A stretch of DNA of 64,000 bases from an uncultured Christensenellaceae bacterium (GCA_910586625.1 CAJUIZ010000001.1:354526-418525); one strand, 5' to 3'; shown: positions 50,764-58,435, counted from the first letter of the stretch. A program made the numbers and translations. Notes: a model not told the origin generated them from the sequence alone.

Positions 50764-51297
50764 CTATTGGAAATCTTCGGCAACGTCGAAGTATCCTTTG
50801 TCTATTGCTCTGTCTAAGCTCGCTATTTTTCCAATTGTGTCCTTGCCGTGTGCAAAATCTAATCTTGTGATAATGCTGTACATTTTCTCGTTTGTTATCA
50901 TTCTGCCGTTTAAGTTGCAGTGCTTTATAAACCGAATAAACGCCGCTTTAAGCTCGCCGTACACTCCGCAGCTTGCGAAGATTTCATCGTAGCTTTCTTG
51001 CTCATATGTCGGCAGCGGCGCAGACTTTAACCTGATGGCTCGCAAGCCTGTATCGTTTGCGCGAGCGGTGGAACGTTCTATAAAACCCTTGTTTTCCAGT
51101 AGTTCAAGCCATTGTTGAATTGTTCGGACGCTTACGTCGTACAGTTTTGCAAAGTACTTGTTACGCGCAAAGCAGCCTTTGTCGGTAGACGCTAACGCCG
51201 TAATCTCGCCGTACAATAGCTTGGCGTTCGGCGGCAGGTCTTTGCAGTAGCGTACTTCCGCCGGAATAACGGCATAATAACTTGCCTTGATGTCCAT
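50764..51297 (-). CDS. Replication-type helix-turn-helix protein
   Basis: The 177-residue protein begins with IPAEVRYCKDLPPNAKLLYGEI and has a winged HTH (NKYFAKLYDVSVRTIQQWLE, then LLENKGFIER), the domain found at the N-terminus of phage and plasmid replication initiators (HTH_36/RepA_N-like). The C-terminal ~75 residues are helical. The adjacent 22-bp iterons are its likely target. It is shorter than full RepA proteins. AAGGGGG precedes the ATG; repeat R3 lies just upstream. Confidence 0.65.
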   Translation of the reverse strand: MDIKASYYAVIPAEVRYCKDLPPNAKLLYGEITALASTDKGCFARNKYFAKLYDVSVRTIQQWLELLENKGFIERSTARANDTGLRAIRLKSAPLPTYEQESYDEIFASCGVYGELKAAFIRFIKHCNLNGRMITNEKMYSIITRLDFAHGKDTIGKIASLDRAIDKGYFDVAEDFQ

Positions 51298-51347
51298 TTA
51301 GCCCCCTTGTTTGCTTTGTTGGTTCTGACGTTGTCCAACGTCGCGTA

Positions 51348-51408
51348 TCACTCGTGTGAGTGATATTTGCCCTTACGTATCGATTGCGCAGCGCGCGGTT
51401 TGTCACTC
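51348..51408. repeat. Double-hairpin repeat R3 (before the HTH gene), left half degraded
   Basis: TCACTC-GTGT-GAGTGA at 51348-51363 and TCACTC at 51403-51408. The intact half is 51 nt and nearly identical to the second half of R1. The left half (about 51310-51347) lacks the outer GAGTGA. Confidence 0.65.
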
Positions 51409-51533
51409 AAACGCGCTATCAAGTCGGATAACGTAATGTATCGTTTTTCGTAGCCGTCGCCGCATTTTACAAAAGTAAAAAGCGTAACGGTTGCAGTAGC
51501 TTCCCGCGTCAGCATAGCTTCAACCTTCGCCAT
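51348..51533 (-). CDS. Small 61-residue protein of the phage operon
   Basis: The protein begins MAKVEAMLTREATATVTLF and has a short beta-like segment followed by KRYITLSDLIARLSDK. The last ~18 residues are encoded within repeat R3, and it ends GAG TGA at the repeat centre. It overlaps the upstream gene by 25 bp, suggesting coupling. Function unknown. Confidence 0.5.
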   Translation of the reverse strand: MAKVEAMLTREATATVTLFTFVKCGDGYEKRYITLSDLIARLSDKPRAAQSIRKGKYHSHE

Positions 51534-51868
51534 AACGGGTCTAAAAACGCGTGTACGGCGGTCATACTTTTTACTGCCGTATGTTCGCAGCCGAGCGCGT
51601 CGGCGTAGGTAACTTCGTAGTGGTTGGCGGACGTACGTATAACTACAATCGTCCGCTGCACCTTGCGCTGTTCGGGCTTGGGTATGCGTATCGTGTAGGT
51701 ATCGCCCTTGTCCATAAACCGCCAGTCGTGCGTATCCTGCTCGAACTTGGCTTCGGGTATCTTGCTGTCGTCGCCGTATTGGACGGCGAACAGCCCGCTT
51801 TCCGTATTGCTTACAACGGTTATTCGGCGGTATCTGTTGCTGCCGAAATCTGTTTCTTTAAGTTGCAT
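51509..51868 (-). CDS. 119-residue phage-element protein, possible single-strand-binding role
   Basis: The beta-rich protein (RYRRITVVSNTESGLFAVQ, KGDTYTIRIPKPEQRKVQ, NHYEVTYADALG) has the size and strand content of an OB-like fold, such as the pV single-strand-binding proteins, but I see no diagnostic motif. AAGGAG precedes the ATG at 51868, just after repeat R4. Confidence 0.5.
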   Translation of the reverse strand: MQLKETDFGSNRYRRITVVSNTESGLFAVQYGDDSKIPEAKFEQDTHDWRFMDKGDTYTIRIPKPEQRKVQRTIVVIRTSANHYEVTYADALGCEHTAVKSMTAVHAFLDPLWRRLKLC

Positions 51869-51884
51869 TGTATTTTCTCCTTGT

Positions 51885-51999
51885 GTGATAATTCGTTGCC
51901 GTTGGCTTCGCCATCGGCGCAGGATCCAACGGTGTAGTTCACTCACGTGAGTGATATTTAGCTTGTAGCTACGCGCCGACGTCGCAGTGCACTTCACTC
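51885..51999. repeat. Double-hairpin repeat R4 (before the 119-residue gene)
   Basis: Central TCACTC-ACGT-GAGTGA at 51939-51954 and TCACTC at 51994-51999; the second half is 51 nt. The first half carries CCGTTGG/CCAACGG with an inner GCC/GGC stem and matches the first half of R2, without the outer GAGTGA. The final motif supplies the GAG-TGA end of the regulator gene. Confidence 0.65.
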
Positions 52000-52281
52000 G
52001 AACAGATTGTAAACTTCGTCCAACGACAAGCCGAACCGCCGCGCCAATTTCTTGGACATTTCTATGCCCGGCTCGGTGTCGGAGTACAGCCACTTGGTAA
52101 CGGTAGCAGGGCTTACGCCCGCGACGCGGGCAAAGCCGCGCTTGTTCGTTTGCAGCTTGTAGCGGATAAATTCCGCTAACTTTACCCGCTTGATTTCCCG
52201 CGTCGGAATACCGAGCGCGTCGTTAAAGTCCTTGTTTTCAGCTATCCCTTCGATAGCAAGCTGTGAGTATTGCGTGTTCAT
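51994..52281 (-). CDS. Phage repressor-like HTH protein
   Basis: The 95-residue protein has an N-terminal extension and an XRE HTH (LAEFIRYKLQTNKRGFARVA, GVSPATVTKWLYSDTEPGIE, then KKLARRFGLSLDEVYNLFE). GGGGGTGG precedes the ATG. It is divergent from the second regulator gene and transcribed toward the replication and structural genes from a promoter that contains operator O2. It probably controls the phage operon. Confidence 0.8.
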   Translation of the reverse strand: MNTQYSQLAIEGIAENKDFNDALGIPTREIKRVKLAEFIRYKLQTNKRGFARVAGVSPATVTKWLYSDTEPGIEMSKKLARRFGLSLDEVYNLFE

Positions 52282-52300
52282 AGTTCCACCCCCTTGGTTC

Positions 52301-52377
52301 CGACATAAATGTCGCACTATTTTAATTATACACGACATTTTTGTCATTTGTCAAATTTTGTTCCGACATTTATGTCA
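52301..52377. promoter_or_regulatory. Divergent control region with three GACAT-N-TGTC operators
   Basis: Operators CGACATAAATGTCG (52301-52314), CGACATTTTTGTCA (52333-52346) and CGACATTTATGTCA (52364-52377) are spaced 31-32 bp centre to centre, about three helical turns. The leftward promoter has TTGACA (52349-52354) and TATAAT (52325-52330) with an 18-bp spacer that contains the middle operator. The third operator lies between the leftward -35 and the rightward gene. This resembles a lambda-type or CI/Cro switch. Confidence 0.75.
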
Positions 52378-52403
52378 TAATTTTTAACAAAAGGGGGCTT
52401 AAA

Positions 52404-52754
52404 ATGAATAAAATCAAAGAATTAAGAGAAGAAAATGGTATTTCTGTACAAAAACTTGCTGACATAATTGGCATAAATCCCAGAACAATATTTCGGTGGG
52501 AAGCAAATACGTCGGAAATTACGCACGGCAATTTAGTTGCTCTTGCAGATTTCTTCGGCTGCACAACCGACGAACTGTTGGGACGCGAAAACTACGGGAC
52601 GGGCAATATCGAAATTATCGGAGAAAAACTCACAAGCGACGAAAGCGAAATACTTGCCGTATACCGGGCTTTGAACAGGGACGGCAAGACGGCGTTTCTG
52701 TCTATGGTCAAGAACCTTGCAACGTTACATAACGTCGCCGTAAAAATCGGCTGA
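52404..52754 (+). CDS. XRE-family regulator (second regulator of the switch)
   Basis: The 116-residue protein has a classic HTH_3: IKELREENGISVQKLADIIG, NPRTIFRWEANTSEITHGN and LVALADFFGCTTDELLGREN. A C-terminal segment (SDESEILAVYRALNRDGKTA) may dimerise. AAGGGGG precedes the ATG. It faces away from the other regulator across the three-operator region and is followed by repeat R5 and the integrase gene. Confidence 0.88.
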   Translation: MNKIKELREENGISVQKLADIIGINPRTIFRWEANTSEITHGNLVALADFFGCTTDELLGRENYGTGNIEIIGEKLTSDESEILAVYRALNRDGKTAFLSMVKNLATLHNVAVKIG

Positions 52755-52801
52755 CACACAATTTGCTTTTTGGCTTTTCAATGTGCTATGCTGTTTGTAT
52801 A

Positions 52802-52907
52802 GAGTGAAGTATTCGGCGACGTCGGCGCCGTTCGGAAGGGCAAATATCACTCACGTGAGTGAAATTTGCCGGCACGTTTCGAAGCAGCTGCGAACGTAGC
52901 TTCACTC
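52802..52907. repeat. Double-hairpin repeat R5 (before the integrase gene)
   Basis: GAGTGA (52802) - 39 nt - TCACTC - ACGT - GAGTGA - 39 nt - TCACTC (52907). Both halves are exactly 51 nt, as in R1. Confidence 0.75.
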
Positions 52908-52933
52908 GAATATAAGCTACAAGGAGCAAATCG

Positions 52934-54139
52934 TTGAATATACAAGAGTACTACATTGACGAAATTATGCGAATAGCGTTTCAAGCCAAATGCGAGTTCG
53001 CAAAGAACGAAAGAGAACGACAGGAAATAAAAAGTAAAATAATAATGCTGAAACGTCCGACTGCGCAGTCAGAACAAATGCCAGCCGTTTTGCCGAAGGA
53101 AGAAGAAATGCGAAAATACAAGGGCAAGACAATAAAGAAGCGCGCGGACGGTAGATATTGGACGCGTTACTACGATAACAGCGGAAAGCAGCACAGCGTC
53201 TACGGCAAGACGCAAAACGAATGTCTAAACAGGCTGAAAGAAGCCCTGAGACAGAATAACAACGGCAATATGAACGTTACCTCGTCCGTTTTATTGGGCG
53301 ATTGGCTGCAAAAGTGGCTCGAACTGTACAAGAAGCCGAAAGTGAAACACAGTACTTTCGACCAAATGGAAAGATATTTGCGAGAGATAACGCCGACTAT
53401 TTTGCAAAAGCCTTTGAAAAAAGTAACCGCGCTTGAATTGCAAACGTTCTTAAACGGTATAGATAAGCCGCGCAAGCGTGAGAAAATGTATATGTTTATC
53501 AAGGACGCGTTTACCAAGGCAGTAAAAAACAAGCTGCTCACGGATAACGTATTTGACGGTATAGACAAGCCGAAGCACGACAAGAAGAAGTCCAAAGCTC
53601 TCACGCGAGAAGAAGAAGCGCTGTTTGTAGAAGAATGCAAAAAGAGTAAACAAGGCGACTTATTCCTGTTTTGTCTTTTTCAAGGCACGCGCTTGGGCGA
53701 AGCGTTGGCGTTAACATATGAAGATATTGACTTCGACAAAAAAACAATAAGCATTAACAAGTCTATCGACACGCTTGGAGAACTGACAACGCCCAAAACC
53801 GCGACTTCGGTACGAGTGATACCGTTATTCAAACAAACATTGGCAATTTTGCCGAGATTAAACTTCGGTAAAGTTTTCCGATATGACCGCAAAACGTATC
53901 AGCACAAAATAGTAGAGATATGCAAGAAGTTGAATTTTGAAGGAATTAGTATACATAGCTTACGGCATACGTTTGCAACGCGCTGCGCCGAAGCGGGCAT
54001 AACTGCTAAAATGGTTCAACATTGGCTCGGACACTCAACGCTCGATATGACACTAAATATCTATACTCACGTTAACGCCGATTTTGAGCGGAAAGAGACA
54101 TCCAAACTTGACACTTATTTTGACACTTACGACGAATAA
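52934..54139 (+). CDS. Phage tyrosine integrase
   Basis: The 401-residue protein has an N-terminal arm-binding AP2-like domain (RADGRYWTRYYDNSGKQHSV, about 75-100), a SAM-like core-binding domain, and a catalytic domain with LFQGTRLGEAL (Arg), HSLRHTFATR (HxxR) and HWLGHSTLDMTLNIYTHV with the nucleophile Tyr. The start is TTG with AAGGAG 7 bp before it. Its 3' end carries the candidate arm repeat. The tRNA-Ser 3' fragment at 44.5 kb is the likely attachment partner. Confidence 0.93.
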   Translation: MNIQEYYIDEIMRIAFQAKCEFAKNERERQEIKSKIIMLKRPTAQSEQMPAVLPKEEEMRKYKGKTIKKRADGRYWTRYYDNSGKQHSVYGKTQNECLNRLKEALRQNNNGNMNVTSSVLLGDWLQKWLELYKKPKVKHSTFDQMERYLREITPTILQKPLKKVTALELQTFLNGIDKPRKREKMYMFIKDAFTKAVKNKLLTDNVFDGIDKPKHDKKKSKALTREEEALFVEECKKSKQGDLFLFCLFQGTRLGEALALTYEDIDFDKKTISINKSIDTLGELTTPKTATSVRVIPLFKQTLAILPRLNFGKVFRYDRKTYQHKIVEICKKLNFEGISIHSLRHTFATRCAEAGITAKMVQHWLGHSTLDMTLNIYTHVNADFERKETSKLDTYFDTYDE

Positions 54140-55765
54140 TTTTACGCCGAAAATAAGAAAAACCGCCCCGAAAAGGGGCGGAAATCCTGCCAAACTACTG
54201 TAATATCCCATTAAAAACCGTAGTTTTGGCGTATTTGGCGGAGAGTTTGCTTGTTTGTACAAACACAAATTAGAGTTATTTTTGCCGTTTTTAAGGCGGT
54301 TTAGTTCACTTTCTATCTCGTCTATGTCGTCTGGCGTGGTTTTCTTCATAATATTCTTGTCGGTGAAGTTATACGTTATCACCAAGCAATCGTCGTACAA
54401 TATGATTTCCCGAACAAAGTATTTGATTATATGTTCCCGTGTGCTTTCGGTAGCAATATCACCGCAAATCACCTGTCGAAAGTAGTCCTTTATCTTTTCG
54501 GGTGTAAGGTATGAATAGTTACGTTGCCGTGCTTGTTCTATGTCAAAATCGAATTGAGATATTTGCGCCTCTAACTCTTTCAATCTCATTTTCGTTTGCT
54601 CGGTGATTATTCCTTGCTCGATAGCGGCGATCAGATTGTTAGACGCTTTCAACGCCTCGTCCCGTCTTTTCTCTAACGACTTAATAAGTGCTGCTTCTTT
54701 GTTCTCGGTTTGGTGTTTCTTATAAATCGCATTTACGAACTCGTCAAGGTAATCGTTTTCCTCAATGAGTTGCCAAGTAGTGTTTATGACTAAATCCTCA
54801 ATCCAATTTTTCTGTACGGACTTCAAATCGCATTTTTGTTTACGTCTGCGGCGAGAGAGGCAAGTATAATACTTGTAAATGTCGCCGCATTTACTTTTAC
54901 CGCTTTCACCGACCATATAAGAACGGCAATCACCGCATATCAGTTTGCCCGATAGCAAAAACCTAAACTTTTGCTTTTTACTTCCGGGCTTATGCTTGTT
55001 GGAATTGCGTATCACCTGAACGGCTTGCCACGTTGCCTCGTCCACGATTGCGGGGTAGATATTCGTGTACACCGTATCGCCGTGCTTAATCTTGCCGACG
55101 TATTTTGTGTTGGCTATAATCTTATAGATTTTCTTTTCGTCTATGTAGTGTCCCGTCTTTGAGCGTATGCCTCTTGCTATAAGATTATCGGCAATAGACT
55201 TGCCCGTGTGTCCGTTGGCGAACTTTGAAAATATCTCCCGTATAATTTCCGCCTCGTCGGGATTGATGACGTTTTTCTTATCTACGACGTCATACCCGTA
55301 TATCTGCGCACCGCCTGTGTAGTTGCCTTTCAAATAACTTTCTTTCAGACCACGCAAGACCTTTTGAGATAGTTCGGCGGAATAGTATTGGTTCATACCT
55401 TCGAGCAAACTCTCTAATATAATGCCTTCGGGCGTATCGGGTATGTTTTCCATAGCCGACAATACTTTGACGCCGTTTTCTTTCAAAGTATGCTTATGTA
55501 TTGTCGTTTCGTACTTGTTACGGGAAAAACGGTCTAACTTGTAAACAATAACGAAATCCCATTGACGCTTGTTGCTCTCTTTTATCATACGCTGAAAATC
55601 GGGGCGAGCGTCGTTCGTACCCGTCATAGCACGGTCTATATATGTTTCGACAATGAGAATATCATTGTTTTTAGCATACTGCTGACAAACTCTTAATTGC
55701 CCCTCGATAGACTGTTCCGTTTGGCTGTCTGACGAATAACGGGCATATATAACACCTGTTTTCAT
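54053..55765 (-). CDS. Large serine recombinase, C-terminus extended into flanking DNA
   Basis: The 570-residue protein has the catalytic domain (YARYSSDSQTEQSIEGQ with the nucleophile serine, then DRFSRNKYE), a recombinase domain, a zinc ribbon (CGDCRSYM and C...C), a coiled coil and the usual end region VITYNFTDKN. The family normally ends soon after a short tail with S/NPPN; here SPPNTPK is followed by about 60 more residues through a terminator hairpin and 87 bp antisense to the integrase gene. This suggests that the insertion junction lies at about 54.2 kb and the natural stop was lost. Confidence 0.9.
   Translation of the reverse strand: MKTGVIYARYSSDSQTEQSIEGQLRVCQQYAKNNDILIVETYIDRAMTGTNDARPDFQRMIKESNKRQWDFVIVYKLDRFSRNKYETTIHKHTLKENGVKVLSAMENIPDTPEGIILESLLEGMNQYYSAELSQKVLRGLKESYLKGNYTGGAQIYGYDVVDKKNVINPDEAEIIREIFSKFANGHTGKSIADNLIARGIRSKTGHYIDEKKIYKIIANTKYVGKIKHGDTVYTNIYPAIVDEATWQAVQVIRNSNKHKPGSKKQKFRFLLSGKLICGDCRSYMVGESGKSKCGDIYKYYTCLSRRRRKQKCDLKSVQKNWIEDLVINTTWQLIEENDYLDEFVNAIYKKHQTENKEAALIKSLEKRRDEALKASNNLIAAIEQGIITEQTKMRLKELEAQISQFDFDIEQARQRNYSYLTPEKIKDYFRQVICGDIATESTREHIIKYFVREIILYDDCLVITYNFTDKNIMKKTTPDDIDEIESELNRLKNGKNNSNLCLYKQANSPPNTPKLRFLMGYYSSLAGFPPLFGAVFLIFGVKLFVVSVKISVKFGCLFPLKIGVNVSIDI
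54109..54128. promoter_or_regulatory. Candidate integrase arm-type site, right
   Basis: TGACACTT occurs twice, 12 bp apart, at the 3' end of the integrase gene, matching the pair at 44603-44622. Confidence 0.5.
54163..54181 (-). terminator. Terminator hairpin near the element junction
   Basis: CCGCCCC pairs with GGGGCGG and on the minus strand is followed by TTTTTCTT. It lies 23 bp past the integrase stop, inside the extended recombinase frame. Confidence 0.65.
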
Positions 55766-55766
55766 A

Positions 55767-56156
55767 TTAGTGTTTACTCCTTATCAATGTCATATTGCAG
55801 ATCGCTTTCAAACATTGCTTAAACTCCGCATCCATAGGCGCATTAACGATAAGCAACGATTTACCGTTACGCTCTAACTGTTCGTCATAGGCTAAAAATT
55901 TCCGTCTATCACGGCACATTCTGTCTGCGCTGTAAGTAATCACTGCGTCCCACGATGCCGTGCGACTTTCGTCTAACATACGAGCGAGCGACACACGGTT
56001 TACGGGCTTTCCAAATTCCTCATTGTCGATATACTTACCGACAACCTCATAACCTTGTTCTTCCGCATACTGCTTGCAAACTGCTAACTGTCTGTCTATA
56101 ACTTCTTGCGAGCCTTCCGTCACTCTTACACGTACATAAATAACTGCCTTTTTCAT
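55767..56156 (-). CDS. Resolvase-like protein lacking the catalytic serine
   Basis: The 129-residue protein is a serine-recombinase catalytic domain alone: MKKAVIYVRVRVTEGSQEVIDRQL, then SLARMLDESRTASWDAVITY and ADRMCRDRRKFLAYDEQL. The nucleophile position (YxRxS) reads VRVRV, so it is probably catalytically dead. It lies directly upstream of the large recombinase gene (1-bp gap) and may modulate it. Confidence 0.75.
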   Translation of the reverse strand: MKKAVIYVRVRVTEGSQEVIDRQLAVCKQYAEEQGYEVVGKYIDNEEFGKPVNRVSLARMLDESRTASWDAVITYSADRMCRDRRKFLAYDEQLERNGKSLLIVNAPMDAEFKQCLKAICNMTLIRSKH

Positions 56157-56338
56157 ATTGAAACCTCCTCAAAATCGGTAATCACACCGAGAGAGTACAA
56201 CACCGGCGAAAAAAACGTAATGACATCATTTGCCGAGTTGATAACCTTTTGACGGCAACACCTGCCGAGATGACGACAGCGGTTGACCGCACTTGACTTT
56301 GATTGACGTTTTCGCCACTCAAACCTTGCTACTTTCAT
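56153..56338 (-). CDS. Small basic protein of the recombinase operon
   Basis: The 61-residue protein (VARFEWRKRQSKSSAVNRC...) is Arg/Lys-rich with four Cys (CRHLGRCC) in the first half. A perfect AAGGAGGT lies 7 bp before the ATG, and its stop overlaps the start of the resolvase-like gene. I recognise no family. Confidence 0.55.
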   Translation of the reverse strand: MKVARFEWRKRQSKSSAVNRCRHLGRCCRQKVINSANDVITFFSPVLYSLGVITDFEEVSI

Positions 56339-56565
56339 TTTCTTTACCTCCTTGCCGACCTTTTTTTCGGCAACGACGAAAATGCAGGAAATGGCTACGC
56401 CGTCAATCGGCGTTTTTTGTTATCAAGCCAAAAATCAAAACAATTATTGCGTTAAGGTTATTTCCTTTTTCGGTTTAAGCAAGAGTTGTTTTAGATTGAC
56501 GGCACGTACATTTTCTGCCACAAAAACAGACGAAAAAAAGGTCAATTCATATCAAGTAAAATCAA

Positions 56566-56880
56566 GTGAAATCAACTCAAATCACTAAAATAGCAAACGA
56601 AGTTATCAAAGTGTTAGGTAAACGGCAAGTGATGTCATTCACTTATTGCCCCGAATTTTGTATAGTCGAACTATCAAAACAGCACGGAGGCAATATGCGA
56701 GTAATTAAAGTCGTTCCGAATAACGGACGTGATACGCTCTACGTCAAAGGAACGCCAAATCCCAAAATTCTGCCGAAACAAGACTATGATGCCTTAATCG
56801 CAAGTCTTGAATTGGAAATAAGGAATTATTATAAGGAGCAAGACACAAGCGCCGACCTATCGGCAGTAAGACCGCCTTAA
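56566..56880 (+). CDS. Hypothetical protein, 104 residues
   Basis: The frame begins with GTG and encodes a mixed alpha/beta protein (KVLGKRQVMSFTYCPEFCIV, MRVIKVVPNNGRDTLYVKG). No RBS is obvious and I recognise no family. The 56339-56565 gap before it shows only AT-rich DNA. Confidence 0.4.
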   Translation: MKSTQITKIANEVIKVLGKRQVMSFTYCPEFCIVELSKQHGGNMRVIKVVPNNGRDTLYVKGTPNPKILPKQDYDALIASLELEIRNYYKEQDTSADLSAVRPP

Positions 56881-56920
56881 TAAAATTTTGCGAAAGTTTG
56901 AAAACGGGGCTTTCAAACAG

Positions 56921-56949
56921 TTGACTTTCTCAAACGTATGTTCTATAAT
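56921..56949 (+). promoter_or_regulatory. LexA-regulated promoter
   Basis: TTGACT and TATAAT are 17 bp apart. The spacer contains CAAACGTATGTTCT (56931-56944), which matches the Gram-positive SOS box CGAACATATGTTCG at 11 of 14 positions. A 7-bp inverted repeat (CTATCGT/ACGATAG) follows. Confidence 0.6.
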
Positions 56950-56988
56950 TCTATCGTAAACAATCGTTCACGATAGCGAGGAGCACTT

Positions 56989-57597
56989 ATGAGAAGTAAG
57001 AACTCAGATTTAATGAATAACATAGTCGAGTTTATAAACAAAGAGTATTTAGATAACGGCATAACGCCCACTATGCAAGAGATAGCGACCGCTTTCGGTA
57101 TTTCAAAAGGCTGTGTAAGCAACTACATAGCGGAAATGCAAGAAAAAGGAATGCTCGAAAACAGCGGCAGTTGTCGGGGTATTCGTACCAAGTTGATGGG
57201 AAAGATACAGCAAGGTGTGGAATACTTGCCCGTTGTCGGCTCTATCGCTTGCGGAACTCCAATGCTTGCGGAACAGAATGTCGAAACGTATCTACCGATA
57301 CCGACCGAGTTTTTAGGCATAGGCAAATATTTCATACTGAAAGCCTACGGCGAAAGTATGATAAACGCAGGTATAGACGACGGCGATATGGTAATAGTTC
57401 GTCAGCAGGAAACCGCCGAAGAAGGTCAGATTATCGTGGCTCTCATTGACGGCGAAACGACGTTAAAGCGGTATTATCTGGACGAAAAACGCAAACGTGT
57501 TAGACTGCACCCCGAAAACGACGGTATGGACGATATGTATTTTAAGGGCGTTGACATACAAGGCATAGCAATCAAAGTAATCAAAGACTTATTTTAA
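56989..57597 (+). CDS. LexA-like repressor with S24 peptidase domain
   Basis: The 202-residue protein has an N-terminal winged HTH (ITPTMQEIATAFGISKGCVSN), a hinge with SIACGTPML (cleavage site, C-G instead of A-G), and an S24 domain with the Ser in KAYGESMINAG (~122) and the Lys in GETTLKRYYL (~159). It should self-cleave upon RecA activation and so link element activity to DNA damage. GAGGAG precedes the ATG. An SOS-type box overlaps its own promoter, suggesting autoregulation. Confidence 0.88.
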   Translation: MRSKNSDLMNNIVEFINKEYLDNGITPTMQEIATAFGISKGCVSNYIAEMQEKGMLENSGSCRGIRTKLMGKIQQGVEYLPVVGSIACGTPMLAEQNVETYLPIPTEFLGIGKYFILKAYGESMINAGIDDGDMVIVRQQETAEEGQIIVALIDGETTLKRYYLDEKRKRVRLHPENDGMDDMYFKGVDIQGIAIKVIKDLF

Positions 57598-57743
57598 CAC
57601 CGCAATTTTACGAACTTCATAGCCCCGAAGTTTTTAATATTGAGAGGACGAAAGATAACCTACTTTCGCACGGGATTTCCCAACCCTGCATATACAGTAC
57701 GTTAAATATACTCTTTGCGTATTCACGGGAAAAGGAGGCATAT

Positions 57744-57911
57744 ATGAGTAAGGTCAAACGGATCAAATGCCCCGACTGTCTGAACTATATGACGGTTACA
57801 ATCGGCGACAACGGCGAAGCGAAAGGCTGTTGTAAAAAATGTAATGCGGTCATCATAGCAAAGCAACCGTCGGAGAAAGAACGGCTTATACGAATAGTAA
57901 AAGCACAATAA
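57744..57911 (+). CDS. 55-residue zinc-ribbon protein
   Basis: The protein has IKCPDCLNYM and GCCKKCNAVI, two CxxC pairs forming a zinc ribbon. AAAGGAGG lies before the ATG. Of the unknown small proteins common in such elements. Confidence 0.65.
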   Translation: MSKVKRIKCPDCLNYMTVTIGDNGEAKGCCKKCNAVIIAKQPSEKERLIRIVKAQ

Positions 57912-58019
57912 TAAAAATCAAATACATACGTCTGTATTGCACGGTTAGGTTGGACAAGTTTCCGTAATTCCTGCCCTCTACGGTATAGATAAGGTTCGTG
58001 CCACCGGCATAACAAAGTT

Positions 58020-58078
58020 ATAGCCCCTACGAACAGTAAAACTCAAATTATGGGTTTCTGTTGGTAGAGGCTATTTTC
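58020..58078 (+). terminator. Hairpin upstream of the first sigma-like gene
   Basis: ATAGCC-CTAC-AACAG pairs with CTGTT-GTAG-GGCTAT around a long loop and is followed by TTTTCTTT. It may terminate the upstream transcript or act as an attenuator. Confidence 0.5.
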
Positions 58079-58123
58079 TTTATCGACAAAATCCTACAAA
58101 TACTGAAATTCGGAGGATTTAAT

Positions 58124-58435
58124 ATGACAACTCTCAATGCGATAAGAGAAGAATTGAAAGAAATTCGTTATTATATGTCCCGCAAATCGGTTTTCGATAA
58201 ATCGGTAGATTGCGTCGGTAAGAACGCCATTGAAAAAAGAATAGAATTGTACAACCGCTATATATGCGACGCCAAACCTCGCCTATACGACCTTTATGTG
58301 TCGCTCTATCTCGACAACAACACGCAGGAGTCGCTGTCGGAAAAATTAGGCTATTCAATGGAACACATTTGCAGGCTCAATACGCAGTTAGTGAAATTCT
58401 TTCAGCAGAAGTTGACTGCGGACGGTTTAGCGTAA
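58124..58435 (+). CDS. DUF1492-like sigma/HTH protein
   Basis: The 103-residue protein is helical, with LYDLYVSLYLDNNTQESLSE and KLGYSMEHICRLNTQLVKFF, a sigma region-4-like HTH seen in phage late regulators (ArpU/DUF1492-like). CGGAGG precedes the ATG. Likely controls transcription of element genes. Confidence 0.65.
   Translation: MTTLNAIREELKEIRYYMSRKSVFDKSVDCVGKNAIEKRIELYNRYICDAKPRLYDLYVSLYLDNNTQESLSEKLGYSMEHICRLNTQLVKFFQQKLTADGLA

Larger units (their letters stand above)
44497..54200. mobile_element. Inovirus-like integrated element (Zot-encoding)
   Basis: The element runs from the tRNA-Ser fragment to just past the tyrosine integrase. Nine genes are on the minus strand: repressor, two small proteins, replication-type HTH protein, InlB-repeat tip protein with -1 extension, membrane protein, Lys-rich protein, Zot/pI ATPase and an acidic protein. 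A second regulator and the integrase are on the plus strand. A Zot/pI ATPase next to secreted, membrane-anchored proteins in a compact ~10-kb unit is typical of filamentous phages. Direct repeats TGACACTT-4nt-TGACACTT occur at both ends (44603-44622, 54109-54128). No rolling-circle replicase is seen; an iteron origin is present instead. Confidence 0.62.

Noticed and set aside
44497..54200. Diversity-generating retroelement acting on the tip protein
   Set aside because: No reverse transcriptase gene or template/variable repeat pair is seen.
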